This document shows positions 33,643-42,886 of a DNA stretch of 64,000 bases, piece by piece. Source of the DNA: Hafnia alvei (GTDB lineage: Bacteria > Pseudomonadota > Gammaproteobacteria > Enterobacterales > Enterobacteriaceae); contig NZ_CP139992.1 in assembly GCF_034424155.1 (NCBI RefSeq), positions 4,604,012-4,668,011 on the forward strand. Reading direction: 5' to 3'. Numbering within the stretch: position 1 is the first letter of the stretch; the number at the start of each line of letters is the position of its first letter. The position numbers and the translations under genes are program-made. The notes under the pieces were generated by a model. It had not been told where the DNA came from. It did not search any database and saw only the letters and a program-made list of their open reading frames with translations.

Positions 33643-33900
33643 TCAGTCGATCTCGTCACTCAAGATGTAGTCAGCTAACTGCCAATTGACGGGCGAGCCT
33701 TGATAGTAAGGCATAACGGTGCCTTTTCGGATATTTAGAACAGGATGTGAAGATGAGTTCATCATCCGCCATACCCCAGTTTGTGGACATTCATGTCCGC
33801 TTGCTCGCTGGATCCCGAGCGGCTTCCGTGTCATTTCGTTTTGATTCTGAGATATAAGTTCAGTTGATAAGTAAGCAAAATTATTACTTTCTATTCTCAT
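33643..33900 (-). CDS. Small protein with a CPQTG-W motif, function unknown
   Basis: This 85-residue protein starts at an ATG with GAGG 5 bases upstream; a longer reading from 33930 has no good ribosome site. The N-terminal half is polar and without recognisable features. The C-terminal half reads ASGHECPQTGVWRMMNSSSH, then IRKGTVMPYY and NWQLADYI. A short CPxTGxW...GxxMP...W pattern like this occurs in small proteins often found beside type VI secretion or polymorphic toxin genes, sometimes as immunity partners. No toxin or secretion gene is adjacent here, so this may be an orphan. I do not recognise a named family. Confidence 0.6.
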   Translation of the reverse strand: MRIESNNFAYLSTELISQNQNEMTRKPLGIQRASGHECPQTGVWRMMNSSSHPVLNIRKGTVMPYYQGSPVNWQLADYILSDEID

Positions 33901-34065
33901 GACATCCTCAAGCAATAAAAGAAAGAACATTTATTAAAAGCGACATGAGTTAGAAAAATCTTAAGCGCAAAAAATAAACACAAAGATGATAAATAATTTG
34001 TTGGTTAATGTTTTGCCAAATATACTGGCGATGATTAATCCGATTTACTCTTATTAGGTTTTAAT

Positions 34066-35067
34066 ATGTGTGTTAGAAACACATTAATTAAGTTTCTCTG
34101 GGTTCTGCTCGTTGGCTTAACCAGTAGCCAAGCCATGGCAGTCAACTGCCAGCGTGCAACCACGCCGCTGGAAAATACCATCTGTAGTAACGATGGCCTG
34201 CATTGGCTAGACACCACGATGACCATTATTTATCGTGCCATGCTGGTTAAAGAAGATTCGCTGAAAGTGCATAGCCAGTACGAAAACTGGGAAAAATCGC
34301 TCGAAAAGTGCACCAGCGATAATTGTATCGAGCGCGCTTATTATGAGGGTATCAGCACCCTTTCTGATGCCGATACTAACTTCCAATGGGATGGGCAGTG
34401 GTGGAATCTCAGCGCGGGTAATATGAGCGGGGGCACCGTTCAGTTCAGTCGCAATAACGAATGGGGTTTTAACATTGATATCCATGCCTGGACAGGTATG
34501 AACGGTGATGAATATACCGCTGAAGCCCGTAAGCTTTACGGCATCGGTATCGTCGATCGCGTGACGGATACTAGCAGTTGTAAACTGCTGCTGATTCCTA
34601 AAAAGGATGGCTCGCTGCAAATTCATAGCAATGCCGACTGGGGATGCAGAATGTCTATGCCTGATGGCGTATTCATCGATGGGAAATATACAAAAGCTAC
34701 CAAGGATCCTCGTCCAAAGCCTTCGTTGTTATCCATTGGCATTATTACGGAAGCCGCTCGCGACCAGCAATTTCGTGAGCTTGTGGGTGTTGATTACCAG
34801 CGCTTTGTCGATACCGCGAACGTCTATATTTATAGTGAAGATCTCGACAACATTGGCGCACGAGTCGTTTCGATGTGGGTGCGTGGCGCATCAAATAATA
34901 AAGCCGCTATTATCATGTACACGCCAGAAGGCGATATGTGGGCAGGTTTGATTGTGCCAGACAAAAATGGCCAACTGGCCATGCGCTATTACAGCTCAAA
35001 AAATAAGGACGAGAAAATGATGCCAAGAACCTTGGCGTCGTGGAAACTTCATTTTTTAGAGAAGTAA
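34066..35067 (+). CDS. Secreted protein with LprI-like (DUF1311) N-terminal domain
   Basis: The 333-residue product begins with a clear signal peptide (LIKFLWVLLVGLTSSQAMA, cleavage near residue 25). Residues about 27-100 resemble the LprI/DUF1311 domain: VNCQRATTPLENTICSNDGL, then WLDTTMTIIYRAML, and cysteines that could form disulfides. This domain is found in periplasmic proteins, some of which inhibit lysozyme. The remaining 230 residues form a beta-rich region I do not recognise. It stands alone, tail to tail with wecH. A periplasmic or surface role is likely; the activity is not known. Confidence 0.75.
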   Translation: MCVRNTLIKFLWVLLVGLTSSQAMAVNCQRATTPLENTICSNDGLHWLDTTMTIIYRAMLVKEDSLKVHSQYENWEKSLEKCTSDNCIERAYYEGISTLSDADTNFQWDGQWWNLSAGNMSGGTVQFSRNNEWGFNIDIHAWTGMNGDEYTAEARKLYGIGIVDRVTDTSSCKLLLIPKKDGSLQIHSNADWGCRMSMPDGVFIDGKYTKATKDPRPKPSLLSIGIITEAARDQQFRELVGVDYQRFVDTANVYIYSEDLDNIGARVVSMWVRGASNNKAAIIMYTPEGDMWAGLIVPDKNGQLAMRYYSSKNKDEKMMPRTLASWKLHFLEK

Positions 35068-35082
35068 CCGGTGCCACTTTAG

Positions 35083-35110
35083 CCCCATTCTCACCAGTGT
35101 GAGGATGGGG
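35083..35110. terminator. Hairpin between the LprI-like gene and wecH
   Basis: CCCCATTCTCAC at 35083-35094 pairs with GTGAGGATGGGG at 35099-35110 (one G-T pair) around the loop CAGT. It sits between converging genes and probably ends transcription from both sides, though it lacks a long T run. Confidence 0.6.
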
Positions 35111-35115
35111 GATCG

Positions 35116-36123
35116 CTATGAAACCCAGCCTTTTCTATCGATTTTTCCTAACACCCAACTGCACAATAAACTTCCCGCCAGCGCGAAGAAAAACACCATG
35201 AAAATATCCACCAGCGGCCAGCTGCGTGCGTCTAAATGATGGGTGCGAATGAAGTGGATAAAAAAGGCATGGAAGCCATAAATTGCCAACGAATGACGTG
35301 AAATAAACGCCATCCATCGAGATTGAGTGTGATTAAAGTTATTCTTAAAGAATAGAAAAATGGCACAACTCGCTATAAACACCAGTGGCCCGCAGTACAT
35401 GTAGTAAGTATCAGCAAATCCGCCGTTGTGCTGTGTTTGGCGGTAGGTGGAAAATGCAATTGCGACCACACACCCGATAAAAATTAGCGCCGCACTCCAA
35501 GATACACGTCGCAGCTCGGTATGTAACATCCCCAGAGATCGGCCCATCAACGCATAAAGCAGGTAGTAAAACATGTCACCAGAGATGTGCAGATTAATCG
35601 GGAGCAGCTTAATTCCTTGATAGCTGTATTGCGGCAAATTAGGGTTGGCAATAACCGCCAGTACGGCAACTACTATCGCCAAATACCGCGCACTCACCGC
35701 ACGCACGCTAATTAATGGGGAAATGATATACAGGGCCAATATCGCATAGAAAAACCACAGGTGATAAAACACCGGCTTCACGAGAAAATATCGAATAGAA
35801 AGCCACGGGTTAATATGTGTCAGCAAACTGATATACAGCAGCCCTAGGGCGCTGTAAAAAAGCAAACAGCGCAAAACATGCAGCACATGCCGCCCTTGAG
35901 CCGACTTCTCGCCAAAAAACAGATAGCCAGAAATCATGAAAAATAAGGGTACACATACCCGAGACGCCGAATTAAGGAGGTTAGCGACATCCCAATTTAT
36001 TTGGCCAATGCTAAACCCACTGGTGACATAGTAGGTTGTTGAATGGATCATCACTACCATGAGGCAAGCCGTGGCGCGTAAGTTATCGATCCAAATGATT
36101 TTCTGACTCATGTTTTGCGCCAA
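35116..36123 (-). CDS. wecH: O-acetyltransferase WecH (acyltransferase 3 family)
   Basis: WecH adds O-acetyl groups to enterobacterial common antigen in E. coli. The 335-residue inner-membrane protein closely follows WecH in length and sequence: IIWIDNLRATACLMVVMIHS at the start (with the conserved acyltransferase-3 His), NLLNSASRVCVPLFFMISGY, KPVFYHLWFFYAILALYIIS, and RHSLAIYGFHAFFIHFIRTH near the end. About ten membrane helices are expected. It stands alone, divergent from mdfA. A tight palindrome lies just upstream (36145-36159). Confidence 0.93.
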   Translation of the reverse strand: MAQNMSQKIIWIDNLRATACLMVVMIHSTTYYVTSGFSIGQINWDVANLLNSASRVCVPLFFMISGYLFFGEKSAQGRHVLHVLRCLLFYSALGLLYISLLTHINPWLSIRYFLVKPVFYHLWFFYAILALYIISPLISVRAVSARYLAIVVAVLAVIANPNLPQYSYQGIKLLPINLHISGDMFYYLLYALMGRSLGMLHTELRRVSWSAALIFIGCVVAIAFSTYRQTQHNGGFADTYYMYCGPLVFIASCAIFLFFKNNFNHTQSRWMAFISRHSLAIYGFHAFFIHFIRTHHLDARSWPLVDIFMVFFFALAGSLLCSWVLGKIDRKGWVS

Positions 36124-36144
36124 GCCCTTACCAGAATTCCGTAT

Positions 36145-36159
36145 AACACCGACGGTGTT
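36145..36159. promoter_or_regulatory. Short perfect palindrome upstream of wecH
   Basis: AACACCG-A-CGGTGTT is a perfect 15-bp inverted repeat 22 bases before the wecH start. It could be an operator. The single-base centre makes an RNA hairpin unlikely. No known regulator is assigned. Confidence 0.4.
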
Positions 36160-36381
36160 TTTGTTAAAAACAGGTTAACCTTCCGACCCCTCCGTCAGCA
36201 ATCAGAAGAATGCCTAAGCTAATCGTGATTTATATTTTTGAGTGACACATCACTGATTGCCAAGCGTGATAATTGACGGCAAAATAGCCACTCAGCCTTA
36301 CGTTGTTCGTAAAACATAATCTGTTCACCGACACATCGCCGGTTTTTTTCCCTTTTCTGAATAAACAAATAACTAATAAAT

Positions 36382-37614
36382 ATGCAAAAGTCTCTCTCCG
36401 CCGCAGGGCGATTGGGCCGACAGGCGCTGCTGTTTCCGCTTTGTCTGGTTCTGTATGAATTCACCACCTACATCGGCAACGACATGATCCAGCCCGGTAT
36501 GTTGACCGTGGTGCAAGAATTTAACGTTGGCCAAGAATGGGTACCAACGTCAATGACCGCTTATCTGGCTGGCGGCATGTTCCTGCAATGGCTGCTTGGG
36601 CCATTGTCAGACCGCATCGGGCGTCGTCCAGTTATGTTGGCGGGCGTGGCCTATTTTGTCGTGATGTGTTTAGCCATTTTGCTGGCACAGACGATTGAAC
36701 AATTTACGCTGCTGCGCTTCTTGCAGGGCGTGAGCCTGTGCTTTATCGGTGCCGTGGGCTATGCCGCTATTCAAGAGTCTTTTGAAGAATCGGTGTGCAT
36801 AAAAATCACCGCACTGATGGCGAACGTGGCCCTGATAGCTCCCTTGCTGGGGCCGTTAGCCGGTGCCGCTTGGGTGCATATTTTGCCGTGGCAAATGATG
36901 TTTGTGATGTTTGCCGCACTCGCCGCGTTTTCTTTCTATGGATTGTGGCGTGCGATGCCTGAAACCGCGACGCGCCGTGGTGAAAAGCTGTCGCTGAAAG
37001 CGCTGGGGCAGGACTATAAACAGGTGCTATCGAACCGCCATTTTCTGTGTGGTGCGCTCGCGACCGGCTTCGCCAGTTTGCCGCTTTTAGCCTGGATTGC
37101 GCAGTCTCCGGTCATCATAATTAGCGGCGAAGGTTTAAGCAGCTATGACTACGGCCTTCTACAGGTTCCGGTGTTCGGCGCTCTGATTTTAGGCAACTTT
37201 ACGCTAGCAAAACTAACCAGTACCCGTAGCGTTCGCTCCCTGATTAAACTAGGCGCATGGCCAATGATGCTGGGACTCGCAATCGCGGCGATTGCCACGG
37301 TACACGCATCTCATGCCTATCTGTGGATGACCGCGGGGCTAAGTATCTATGCCTTCGGGATCGGAATCGCTAACGCAGGGCTATATCGTTTAACGCTGTT
37401 TTCCAGCGATATGAGCAAAGGCACCGTGTCGGCGGCAATGGGTATGCTGAGCATGCTGATTTTTACCGTCGGCATTGAGTTAACCAAACACGCTTATCTG
37501 CTCGGCGGCAATAGCTGGTTCAGCCTATTTAACCTGATGAGCGGTATTATTTGGCTAACGCTAGTGGTGCTATTTTTACGTAACAAACAGGTCGGAATGC
37601 CGCAGGCGGCATAA
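36382..37614 (+). CDS. mdfA: Multidrug efflux MFS transporter MdfA
   Basis: MdfA exports cationic and neutral drugs, including chloramphenicol, in exchange for protons. The 410-residue protein has the length of E. coli MdfA (410) and follows it nearly throughout: [20 protein letters not shown] at 9-28 (including the key membrane Glu of YEF), STYIGNDM-type helix one as [13 protein letters not shown], the motif [36 protein letters not shown] and [20 protein letters not shown] (antiporter motif C). Twelve membrane helices are expected. It is a single gene divergent from wecH. Drug range cannot be told from sequence alone. Confidence 0.96.
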   Translation: MQKSLSAAGRLGRQALLFPLCLVLYEFTTYIGNDMIQPGMLTVVQEFNVGQEWVPTSMTAYLAGGMFLQWLLGPLSDRIGRRPVMLAGVAYFVVMCLAILLAQTIEQFTLLRFLQGVSLCFIGAVGYAAIQESFEESVCIKITALMANVALIAPLLGPLAGAAWVHILPWQMMFVMFAALAAFSFYGLWRAMPETATRRGEKLSLKALGQDYKQVLSNRHFLCGALATGFASLPLLAWIAQSPVIIISGEGLSSYDYGLLQVPVFGALILGNFTLAKLTSTRSVRSLIKLGAWPMMLGLAIAAIATVHASHAYLWMTAGLSIYAFGIGIANAGLYRLTLFSSDMSKGTVSAAMGMLSMLIFTVGIELTKHAYLLGGNSWFSLFNLMSGIIWLTLVVLFLRNKQVGMPQAA

Positions 37615-37667
37615 TTTGGCCGCCCTTCGCATTGGTCGAAGCCGCTCGGAGAAATTCCACGCATCAC

Positions 37668-37709
37668 CGAGCGGTTCCCTCCCCTGCGAAGGGGAGGGTT
37701 AGGGTGGGG
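37668..37709 (+). repeat. Right arm of the GC-rich repeat after mdfA, copy D
   Basis: GAGCGGTTCCCTCCCCTGCG followed by AAGGGGAGGGTTAGGGTGGG is the right-arm hairpin of the repeat at 18931-19031. It lies between the converging genes mdfA and fabY. A left arm (copy E) lies on the other side of fabY. Confidence 0.8.
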
Positions 37710-37726
37710 CTACTATTCACCAAGCC

Positions 37727-38656
37727 TTACTGAATACTGCCCTCATCATCATCTTCGGTCGCAGGCAGTACCATATACGTCCCTTCAAACACCGCACCTG
37801 GATGCTCATCGCCATATAAATTCACGGAAAGCTGAACGCGAGCTTTGCGCCCACGGGCAAGCCTGTCCAGATCGCCGCTGACGGAGCTGAGATCCGCAAC
37901 CGCGCGTGGTCGACCGGTAATCGGTGCGCTATAGCGTATATGTGCATCGGCAAGAATAATGGTTCCACCTAAATGGCGTTCACGCAGCAGCAGCCAAATC
38001 AGCCCCCAGCCCGTTAACGTTGCCAGTGAAAACAGACTGCCTGCAAACAGCGTTTGATGCGGATTTTGATTGCCTGACTCCGGCATGGTGGTCACAAAAC
38101 GCTGGCCGGTATATTGGCTGATACGCACACCCATTTTTTCACTGAGTGGGATGTTTTCGTACCATGCTTTTTGCAACTGAGCGCACCAATCGGGACGATG
38201 CAAAATATCATCGAGCGTTGCTACCGGTTTAATCATCAGGAAATGACGCACCGGCGTAGTTTGCGGCGCGGTAATCTCCCCCTGATTTTCAAAACCCAGT
38301 TTGGCAAAAAACTCCACCGCATCTTCACGTGCGCTACATACCACGCGTTTAACCCCTTCCTGACGCGCTACAGACTCCAGCGTCATCGCCACCAGCGTTC
38401 CTAACCCTTTGGCCTGTACGGTGGGATCAACCGCCAGAAAGCGGATAGAGGCTTCATTATCGGCATTAATATATAAGCGCCCGATGGCAACCGGTTTACC
38501 CGACTCATCAACCACCATTTGATGGTGCGCCATCGCATCATAGGCATCACGCTCCGATCCCACCGGTTGATGCAGCGGCTTACGCAGCATTTCCCAGCGA
38601 AACTGGTAATAATCTTTTAGCTCTTGCTCTGTAACCGGAACTCGCAGGTGATACAT
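37727..38656 (-). CDS. fabY: Fatty acid biosynthesis protein FabY (YiiD)
   Basis: FabY has an N-terminal GNAT acetyltransferase domain (residues about 1-150, with [20 protein letters not shown] and [18 protein letters not shown]) and a C-terminal hot-dog thioesterase-like domain (about 160-300, with [20 protein letters not shown] and [20 protein letters not shown]). In E. coli it helps start fatty acid synthesis. I chose the ATG at 38656, giving the usual start [17 protein letters not shown] and 309 residues. It lies beside dtd, yihY and yihX as in E. coli. Repeat arms flank it on both sides. Confidence 0.93.
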   Translation of the reverse strand: MYHLRVPVTEQELKDYYQFRWEMLRKPLHQPVGSERDAYDAMAHHQMVVDESGKPVAIGRLYINADNEASIRFLAVDPTVQAKGLGTLVAMTLESVARQEGVKRVVCSAREDAVEFFAKLGFENQGEITAPQTTPVRHFLMIKPVATLDDILHRPDWCAQLQKAWYENIPLSEKMGVRISQYTGQRFVTTMPESGNQNPHQTLFAGSLFSLATLTGWGLIWLLLRERHLGGTIILADAHIRYSAPITGRPRAVADLSSVSGDLDRLARGRKARVQLSVNLYGDEHPGAVFEGTYMVLPATEDDDEGSIQ

Positions 38657-38693
38657 AACTTGCTCTCTCTGTTTTACAGCATTCGCGTTACAA

Positions 38694-38730
38694 CCCCCTC
38701 CCAACCTCCCCCTTCACAGGGGGAGGAGCC
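38694..38730 (+). repeat. Left arm of the GC-rich repeat upstream of fabY, copy E
   Basis: CCCCCTCCCAACCTCCCCCT then TCACAGGGGGAGGAGCC is the left-arm hairpin of the repeat family. It lies between dtd and fabY on the transcribed strand of the putative operon. Confidence 0.8.
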
Positions 38731-38780
38731 CACCAGTTTCTCATGTTAGCTGGGTTTCTCATTACAACGAGGAGAACGCA

Positions 38781-39218
38781 CTAAACCTGGAGCCAGAAAG
38801 TGACCGGCCCATCATTGAGTAGTGAAACCTTCATATCGGCTGCAAACTGCCCGGTTTGGGTGTTGATGCCGGTTTCACGGCACTGGCCCACGAAGTATTC
38901 ATACAGGCGTTCTGCTTCATCGGGAGCGGCGCCACCTGAAAAGCTCGGTCGCATCCCTTTTTGGGTGTCTGCGGCTAAGGTAAATTGGGAAACCACCAGT
39001 ACACTGCCACCGGCTTGCTGAACGTTAAGATTCATCTTGTCGTTTTCATCGCTGAAAATGCGATAACCCAATACTTTGTCACGCAGCCGTTGAGCTTTTT
39101 GTTCGTTATCTTCTTTTTCAACGCCCAGTAATACCAGAAGGCCTGGGCCGATTTCGCCCACGGTTGTGCCTTCAACAACAACGCTGGCATGAGTTACTCT
39201 CTGAATTAACGCTATCAT
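38781..39218 (-). CDS. dtd: D-aminoacyl-tRNA deacylase Dtd
   Basis: Dtd removes D-amino acids wrongly attached to tRNA, such as D-Tyr. The 145-residue protein has the family length and its two key motifs: [21 protein letters not shown] near residues 74-94 (SQFTL) and [13 protein letters not shown] at the end (the NxGPVT loop). Its start is one base past the yihY stop, so the two are likely co-transcribed, as in E. coli, where the order is yihX-yihY-dtd-fabY. Confidence 0.97.
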   Translation of the reverse strand: MIALIQRVTHASVVVEGTTVGEIGPGLLVLLGVEKEDNEQKAQRLRDKVLGYRIFSDENDKMNLNVQQAGGSVLVVSQFTLAADTQKGMRPSFSGGAAPDEAERLYEYFVGQCRETGINTQTGQFAADMKVSLLNDGPVTFWLQV

Positions 39219-40124
39219 TTAGTTCTTCTCTTCCTTATCGTTTTCTGGCGATGTTGCTTGAATTCTCTGGTTTTCTTCTCGTTTTGCGCGCTGATGCATG
39301 GCGCGGTATTCACTGAGCGAGACGGTAATCTCTGCGCCTAATAACACAATGCACCAACTCCAGTAGACCCATACAAACAGTATCGGTATCACGGCCAGTA
39401 CGCCATAAATCAATTGATACGATGGAAACATCGTGACGTATAGCCCAAAGCCTTTTTTACCCAGTTCGAACAATAGCCCCGCCACCACCGCGCCGATCAG
39501 CGCATCTCTGGCGGGAACTCGCTGCGTGGGCACGACGCAGTAAATGAGCCAGAAACTGGCGCAGGAGAGCAAGAGAGGAAAAATGCGCAGTACCTGATCC
39601 ACCAGCGAATACACACCGGTCATCGCCAGCCAGCGGATGGAAAGCAGATAGGTGCTAATCGCCATGCTGGCCCCCACTAAAATGGGTCCAAGGGTTAATA
39701 CCATCCAATAGATCGCAAATGAATAGACGATTGGCCGCTGGGTACGGCTACGCCAAATATGGTTTAGCGCACCGTCAACGGAGGATATCACCAGCAGAGC
39801 CGTGACAATCAGCCCAACGGCACCCACGGCGGTCATCTTGCTGGAGTTAGCGACAAACTGTTCGATATAAGACTGCACGACATCGCCAGCAGCGGGAACG
39901 AAATTGGTAAAAATAAAGTGTTTGAGCTGTTCAGAAACTTCGCCAAACATGGGAAAAGCGGCAAACAGAGAGAAAACCACCGTGACGAGAGGAACCAGAG
40001 ATAACAAAGAAACATAGGCCAGACTGCCCGCCATCATGCTCACTCGGTCGTGATTAACTCTGGCCCACAAGAGACGCCCAAATGAGACGCAAGACTTTGC
40101 TGACTGCCAAGAAAAAAGGGTCAT
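39219..40124 (-). CDS. yihY: YihY/BrkB family inner-membrane protein
   Basis: This 301-residue protein belongs to the YihY/BrkB (UPF0761) family of inner-membrane proteins whose function is still unclear. It has six predicted membrane helices, including [40 protein letters not shown] and [20 protein letters not shown], plus the conserved [10 protein letters not shown] motif. The C-terminal tail is charged. I chose the ATG at 40124, which has GGAGGGGG just upstream; a start at 40142 is also open. It sits between yihX and dtd in the conserved E. coli-like cluster. Confidence 0.93.
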   Translation of the reverse strand: MTLFSWQSAKSCVSFGRLLWARVNHDRVSMMAGSLAYVSLLSLVPLVTVVFSLFAAFPMFGEVSEQLKHFIFTNFVPAAGDVVQSYIEQFVANSSKMTAVGAVGLIVTALLVISSVDGALNHIWRSRTQRPIVYSFAIYWMVLTLGPILVGASMAISTYLLSIRWLAMTGVYSLVDQVLRIFPLLLSCASFWLIYCVVPTQRVPARDALIGAVVAGLLFELGKKGFGLYVTMFPSYQLIYGVLAVIPILFVWVYWSWCIVLLGAEITVSLSEYRAMHQRAKREENQRIQATSPENDKEEKN

Positions 40125-40282
40125 GCCCCCTCCTGAAAACAACGCTCAGACCATGACATTACGGCCTGAGCGGTTAAACATCTTTTAATGTTAACGTTTT
40201 CTTGGGGTTGCGCAAAAAAATGCGAAGGACAAAACGAATTATCCCATTACCTGCCCCTCTTATTACCTACCCCATAGATAGG

Positions 40283-40870
40283 TTAGGCAAAATACGCGGG
40301 CACCACTTGGTTATCCGTGACGAGAATAGACTTAATTCCCAACGCCGCCGCGGCCGCAACGTTTTCAGCGTTGTCATCAAAGAATACCGCATCGCTGGCT
40401 GGGCAATGTTCCTGAGCCAGCACGTGCTGGTAAATCTCCACATCGGGTTTGCGCATACCAAGATCTTGAGAGAGGTACATGTGATCGCTGGCAGCCTCCA
40501 CTTCAGGATAATGCTTTGGCCAATAGTTGCTGTGTAGGCGGTTAGTGTTGGAGAGCACAACCACACGATTACCGTAACTACGCAACTTTTTCATCAGCTC
40601 AATGACTTCTGGACGTAGACCAACAAATACCGACTGCCAGCCTAACTCAAACTGTTCGAAGCTGAGTGCTATCCCCATTTCAGCACAGAGTTTGTGCGCG
40701 AACTCTTCATCGGTAATCGTACCACGCTCATGCTGCTGGAAAACTTCACCCATTTTGAACCTTTCGGACAGGGTTGCCAGCGGCACACCGCTATATTTGC
40801 TCCAAACACCGAGCACGCGCTTAAAATCAATATCTACAATCACATTCCCTAAATCAAAGATGTACAACAT
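40283..40870 (-). CDS. yihX: Alpha-D-glucose-1-phosphate phosphatase YihX
   Basis: YihX is a HAD-family phosphatase that acts on alpha-D-glucose-1-phosphate in E. coli. The 195-residue protein has motif I LYIFDLGNVIVDID (Asp nucleophile at residue 6), motif II RVVVLSNTNRLHSNYW, the motif III lysine in GMRKPDVEIYQHVL, and motif IV AVFFDDNAENVAAA. Length is near that of E. coli (199). It is followed by yihY with a 158-base gap, larger than usual for an operon. Sugar phosphate specificity is taken from the family. Confidence 0.94.
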   Translation of the reverse strand: MLYIFDLGNVIVDIDFKRVLGVWSKYSGVPLATLSERFKMGEVFQQHERGTITDEEFAHKLCAEMGIALSFEQFELGWQSVFVGLRPEVIELMKKLRSYGNRVVVLSNTNRLHSNYWPKHYPEVEAASDHMYLSQDLGMRKPDVEIYQHVLAQEHCPASDAVFFDDNAENVAAAAALGIKSILVTDNQVVPAYFA

Positions 40871-41109
40871 GTGCCGCTCCTGATTTTTTGTGAATTTTTA
40901 CTCTAACCTGAAATCGTGCGCTGAAATAGGCACCGTCTCTAAACGCCGCAACGAATACAGAACATTCAAAATCCGCTGTTCTGAAGCTTTGCACAACACC
41001 CTGATAGTAGAACTCCCTACTTAAGCGCGCAAAAATTGGACATAGATCACAATTCCTCACTACGTATGACTATTTCAATAGCAGCAAAACCTTTATTTCC
41101 CTGTGGGTA

Positions 41110-41136
41110 TAAGAATTTTCTAAGTTCCGCCGATAG
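41110..41136 (+). promoter_or_regulatory. Sigma-28 (flagellar) promoter of the chemoreceptor gene
   Basis: TAAG at 41110-41113, a 15-base spacer and GCCGATAG at 41129-41136 match the FliA consensus TAAA-N15-GCCGATAA with one change in each box. It ends 45 bases before the chemoreceptor start codon. This ties the receptor to flagellar gene control. Confidence 0.8.
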
Positions 41137-41181
41137 AAAATCAAACATCGCATATTTATTACCCAAATAAGGCCGGAAATT

Positions 41182-42818
41182 ATGTTTAAAAACCTAACAA
41201 TCAGAACAGGACTGCTCATTTTATTAGCCGTATTTGCCTTACTTCAATTTACGTCCAGTGGAATCGGGATGTATTTTCTTCACCAGAACGATGAGGACGT
41301 TAACTTTCTGGAAGTTACCGCAAGCGAACAAAAAGCGCTCTCTGATTCACGTGATGCCGTCTTACGCTTGCGTTCGATTATCGACAGCACGGTTATCCAA
41401 CTGACCAATAATATGCCGGTTAATGTGCCTCAGGTCGTCAAGCACTGCGCCAAGAATTACAAACCTCGCAGACTAACTTTGACTTGTTTATGAAGATCCC
41501 TGGCATAACCATGAGCCGACCAGAAATCGGTAGAATTATGGAGAAAGCGCAGGCGGATCAGGTTTCAAGCGCGTTGACGAATATTGGCTTATTGGAAAAT
41601 TTCACCACACCAGAACAGCTCCAACAGTCGATGACAAGCCATCAAGAATCTCGCCTAAAGGTGCGTAAAGAATATGATGATCAGTACACAAACTACGTGA
41701 GCCTACGTCAGGAAAATCTGGTCAAGGCGAGTGCCGATAGCACAGCCTCTTACACGTTCTCCATTCAAATCATGTGCGCTATTTTAGCCGCCGTGGTGGT
41801 GCTATTTATCATTGCTTACTTCTGGTTGGATCGCATCTTGGTGAAACCATTGAACAAGGTATCCGGCTATTTTGCTCAAATTGGTAAAGGCGATCTTCGT
41901 CACCCGATTGAAGTTGAAAACAATAATGAAATTGGTAAGTTATGTGCCGCGCTGCAAGAGATGCAATATGAGCTGATTGAAACCGTGACGTCTATTCGCG
42001 ATGGGGTGGAATCCATTAATATTGGCACTCAAGAAATTGCAGCAGGCAACACCGACCTATCTAGCCGAACGGAAGAGCAGGCATCCGCGCTGGCAGAAAC
42101 AGCCGCCAGCATGGAGCAGATATCGTCTACGGTTAAGCTCAACGCGGATAACGCCGTGCAAGCCTCTTCCATGATCCAAACATCGGCCTCTATCGCTCAT
42201 GAAGGCGAACAGCAGATGAAAAACATGACCACCAAAATGCATGCCATTAAAACCAATGCGCAAAAGATGGGCGATATCATTAGCGTCATCGATAGCATTG
42301 CTTTCCAAACCAATATTTTAGCCCTGAATGCCGCCGTGGAGGCCGCTCGCGCAGGTGAAGCCGGTCGTGGGTTTGCCGTTGTCGCCAGCGAGGTGCGTAA
42401 CCTTGCCCAACGCTCTGCGCAGTCAGCCAAAGAAATTAACAGCCTCATTTCTGAATCTGCTTACCAAATTCAAGAAGGTGCGGAACTGGCAGATAAAACG
42501 GGGTCAACAATCGCGGAAATGACCAGCGCTATCTCGAAGGCAAGCACGATGATGGACAGCATCTCTTACGCCTCTGAAGAACAAAGCCGCGGTGTCGAAC
42601 AAATACGCGTAGCCATCACCCAGATGGATCAGGTTACTCAACAAAATGCGGCCTTGGTCGAGCAGGTCGCAACCACAGCTGCGAACGTTGAGGATCTGTC
42701 AGGAACCCTAACGCAGGCCGTCGCCGTCTTTCAAATTAAAGGTCAAACCACAACGCCGGTAAAAAACTCAGCGACAGCAAAAACAGCTGAAACGCTAGAT
42801 GATGAAAACTGGATCTGA
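41182..42818 (+). pseudogene. Methyl-accepting chemotaxis protein, broken by a one-base frameshift
   Basis: This would be a Tar/Tsr-type chemoreceptor of about 545 residues. The first frame (41182-41493) encodes a membrane helix (TGLLILLAVFALLQFTSSGI) and the start of the four-helix sensor domain. The reading frame then changes at about 41440, where GTCGTCAAGCACTG would read V-V-K-A-L if one more A were present. The second frame carries the rest: sensor, second membrane helix ([20 protein letters not shown]), HAMP domain, and the signalling tip [20 protein letters not shown] with flanking methylation helices. The C-terminus ends DDENWI rather than the NWETF tail that binds CheR. It is either a recent pseudogene or a sequencing error. 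Its sigma-28 promoter is intact. Confidence 0.9.
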
Positions 42819-42829
42819 TTTTTAGGTAT

Positions 42830-42854
42830 AAAAAAAGGGCACCCAAAGGTGCCC
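42830..42854 (-). terminator. Rho-independent terminator of typA
   Basis: On the minus strand GGGCACC-TTTG-GGTGCCC is followed by a run of seven T bases, directly after typA. On the plus strand the T run is missing, so it mainly serves typA; the chemoreceptor gene ends just before it. Confidence 0.88.
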
Positions 42855-42886
42855 TCATATCAGACTTAAACAATCGTTAAAGAAGA

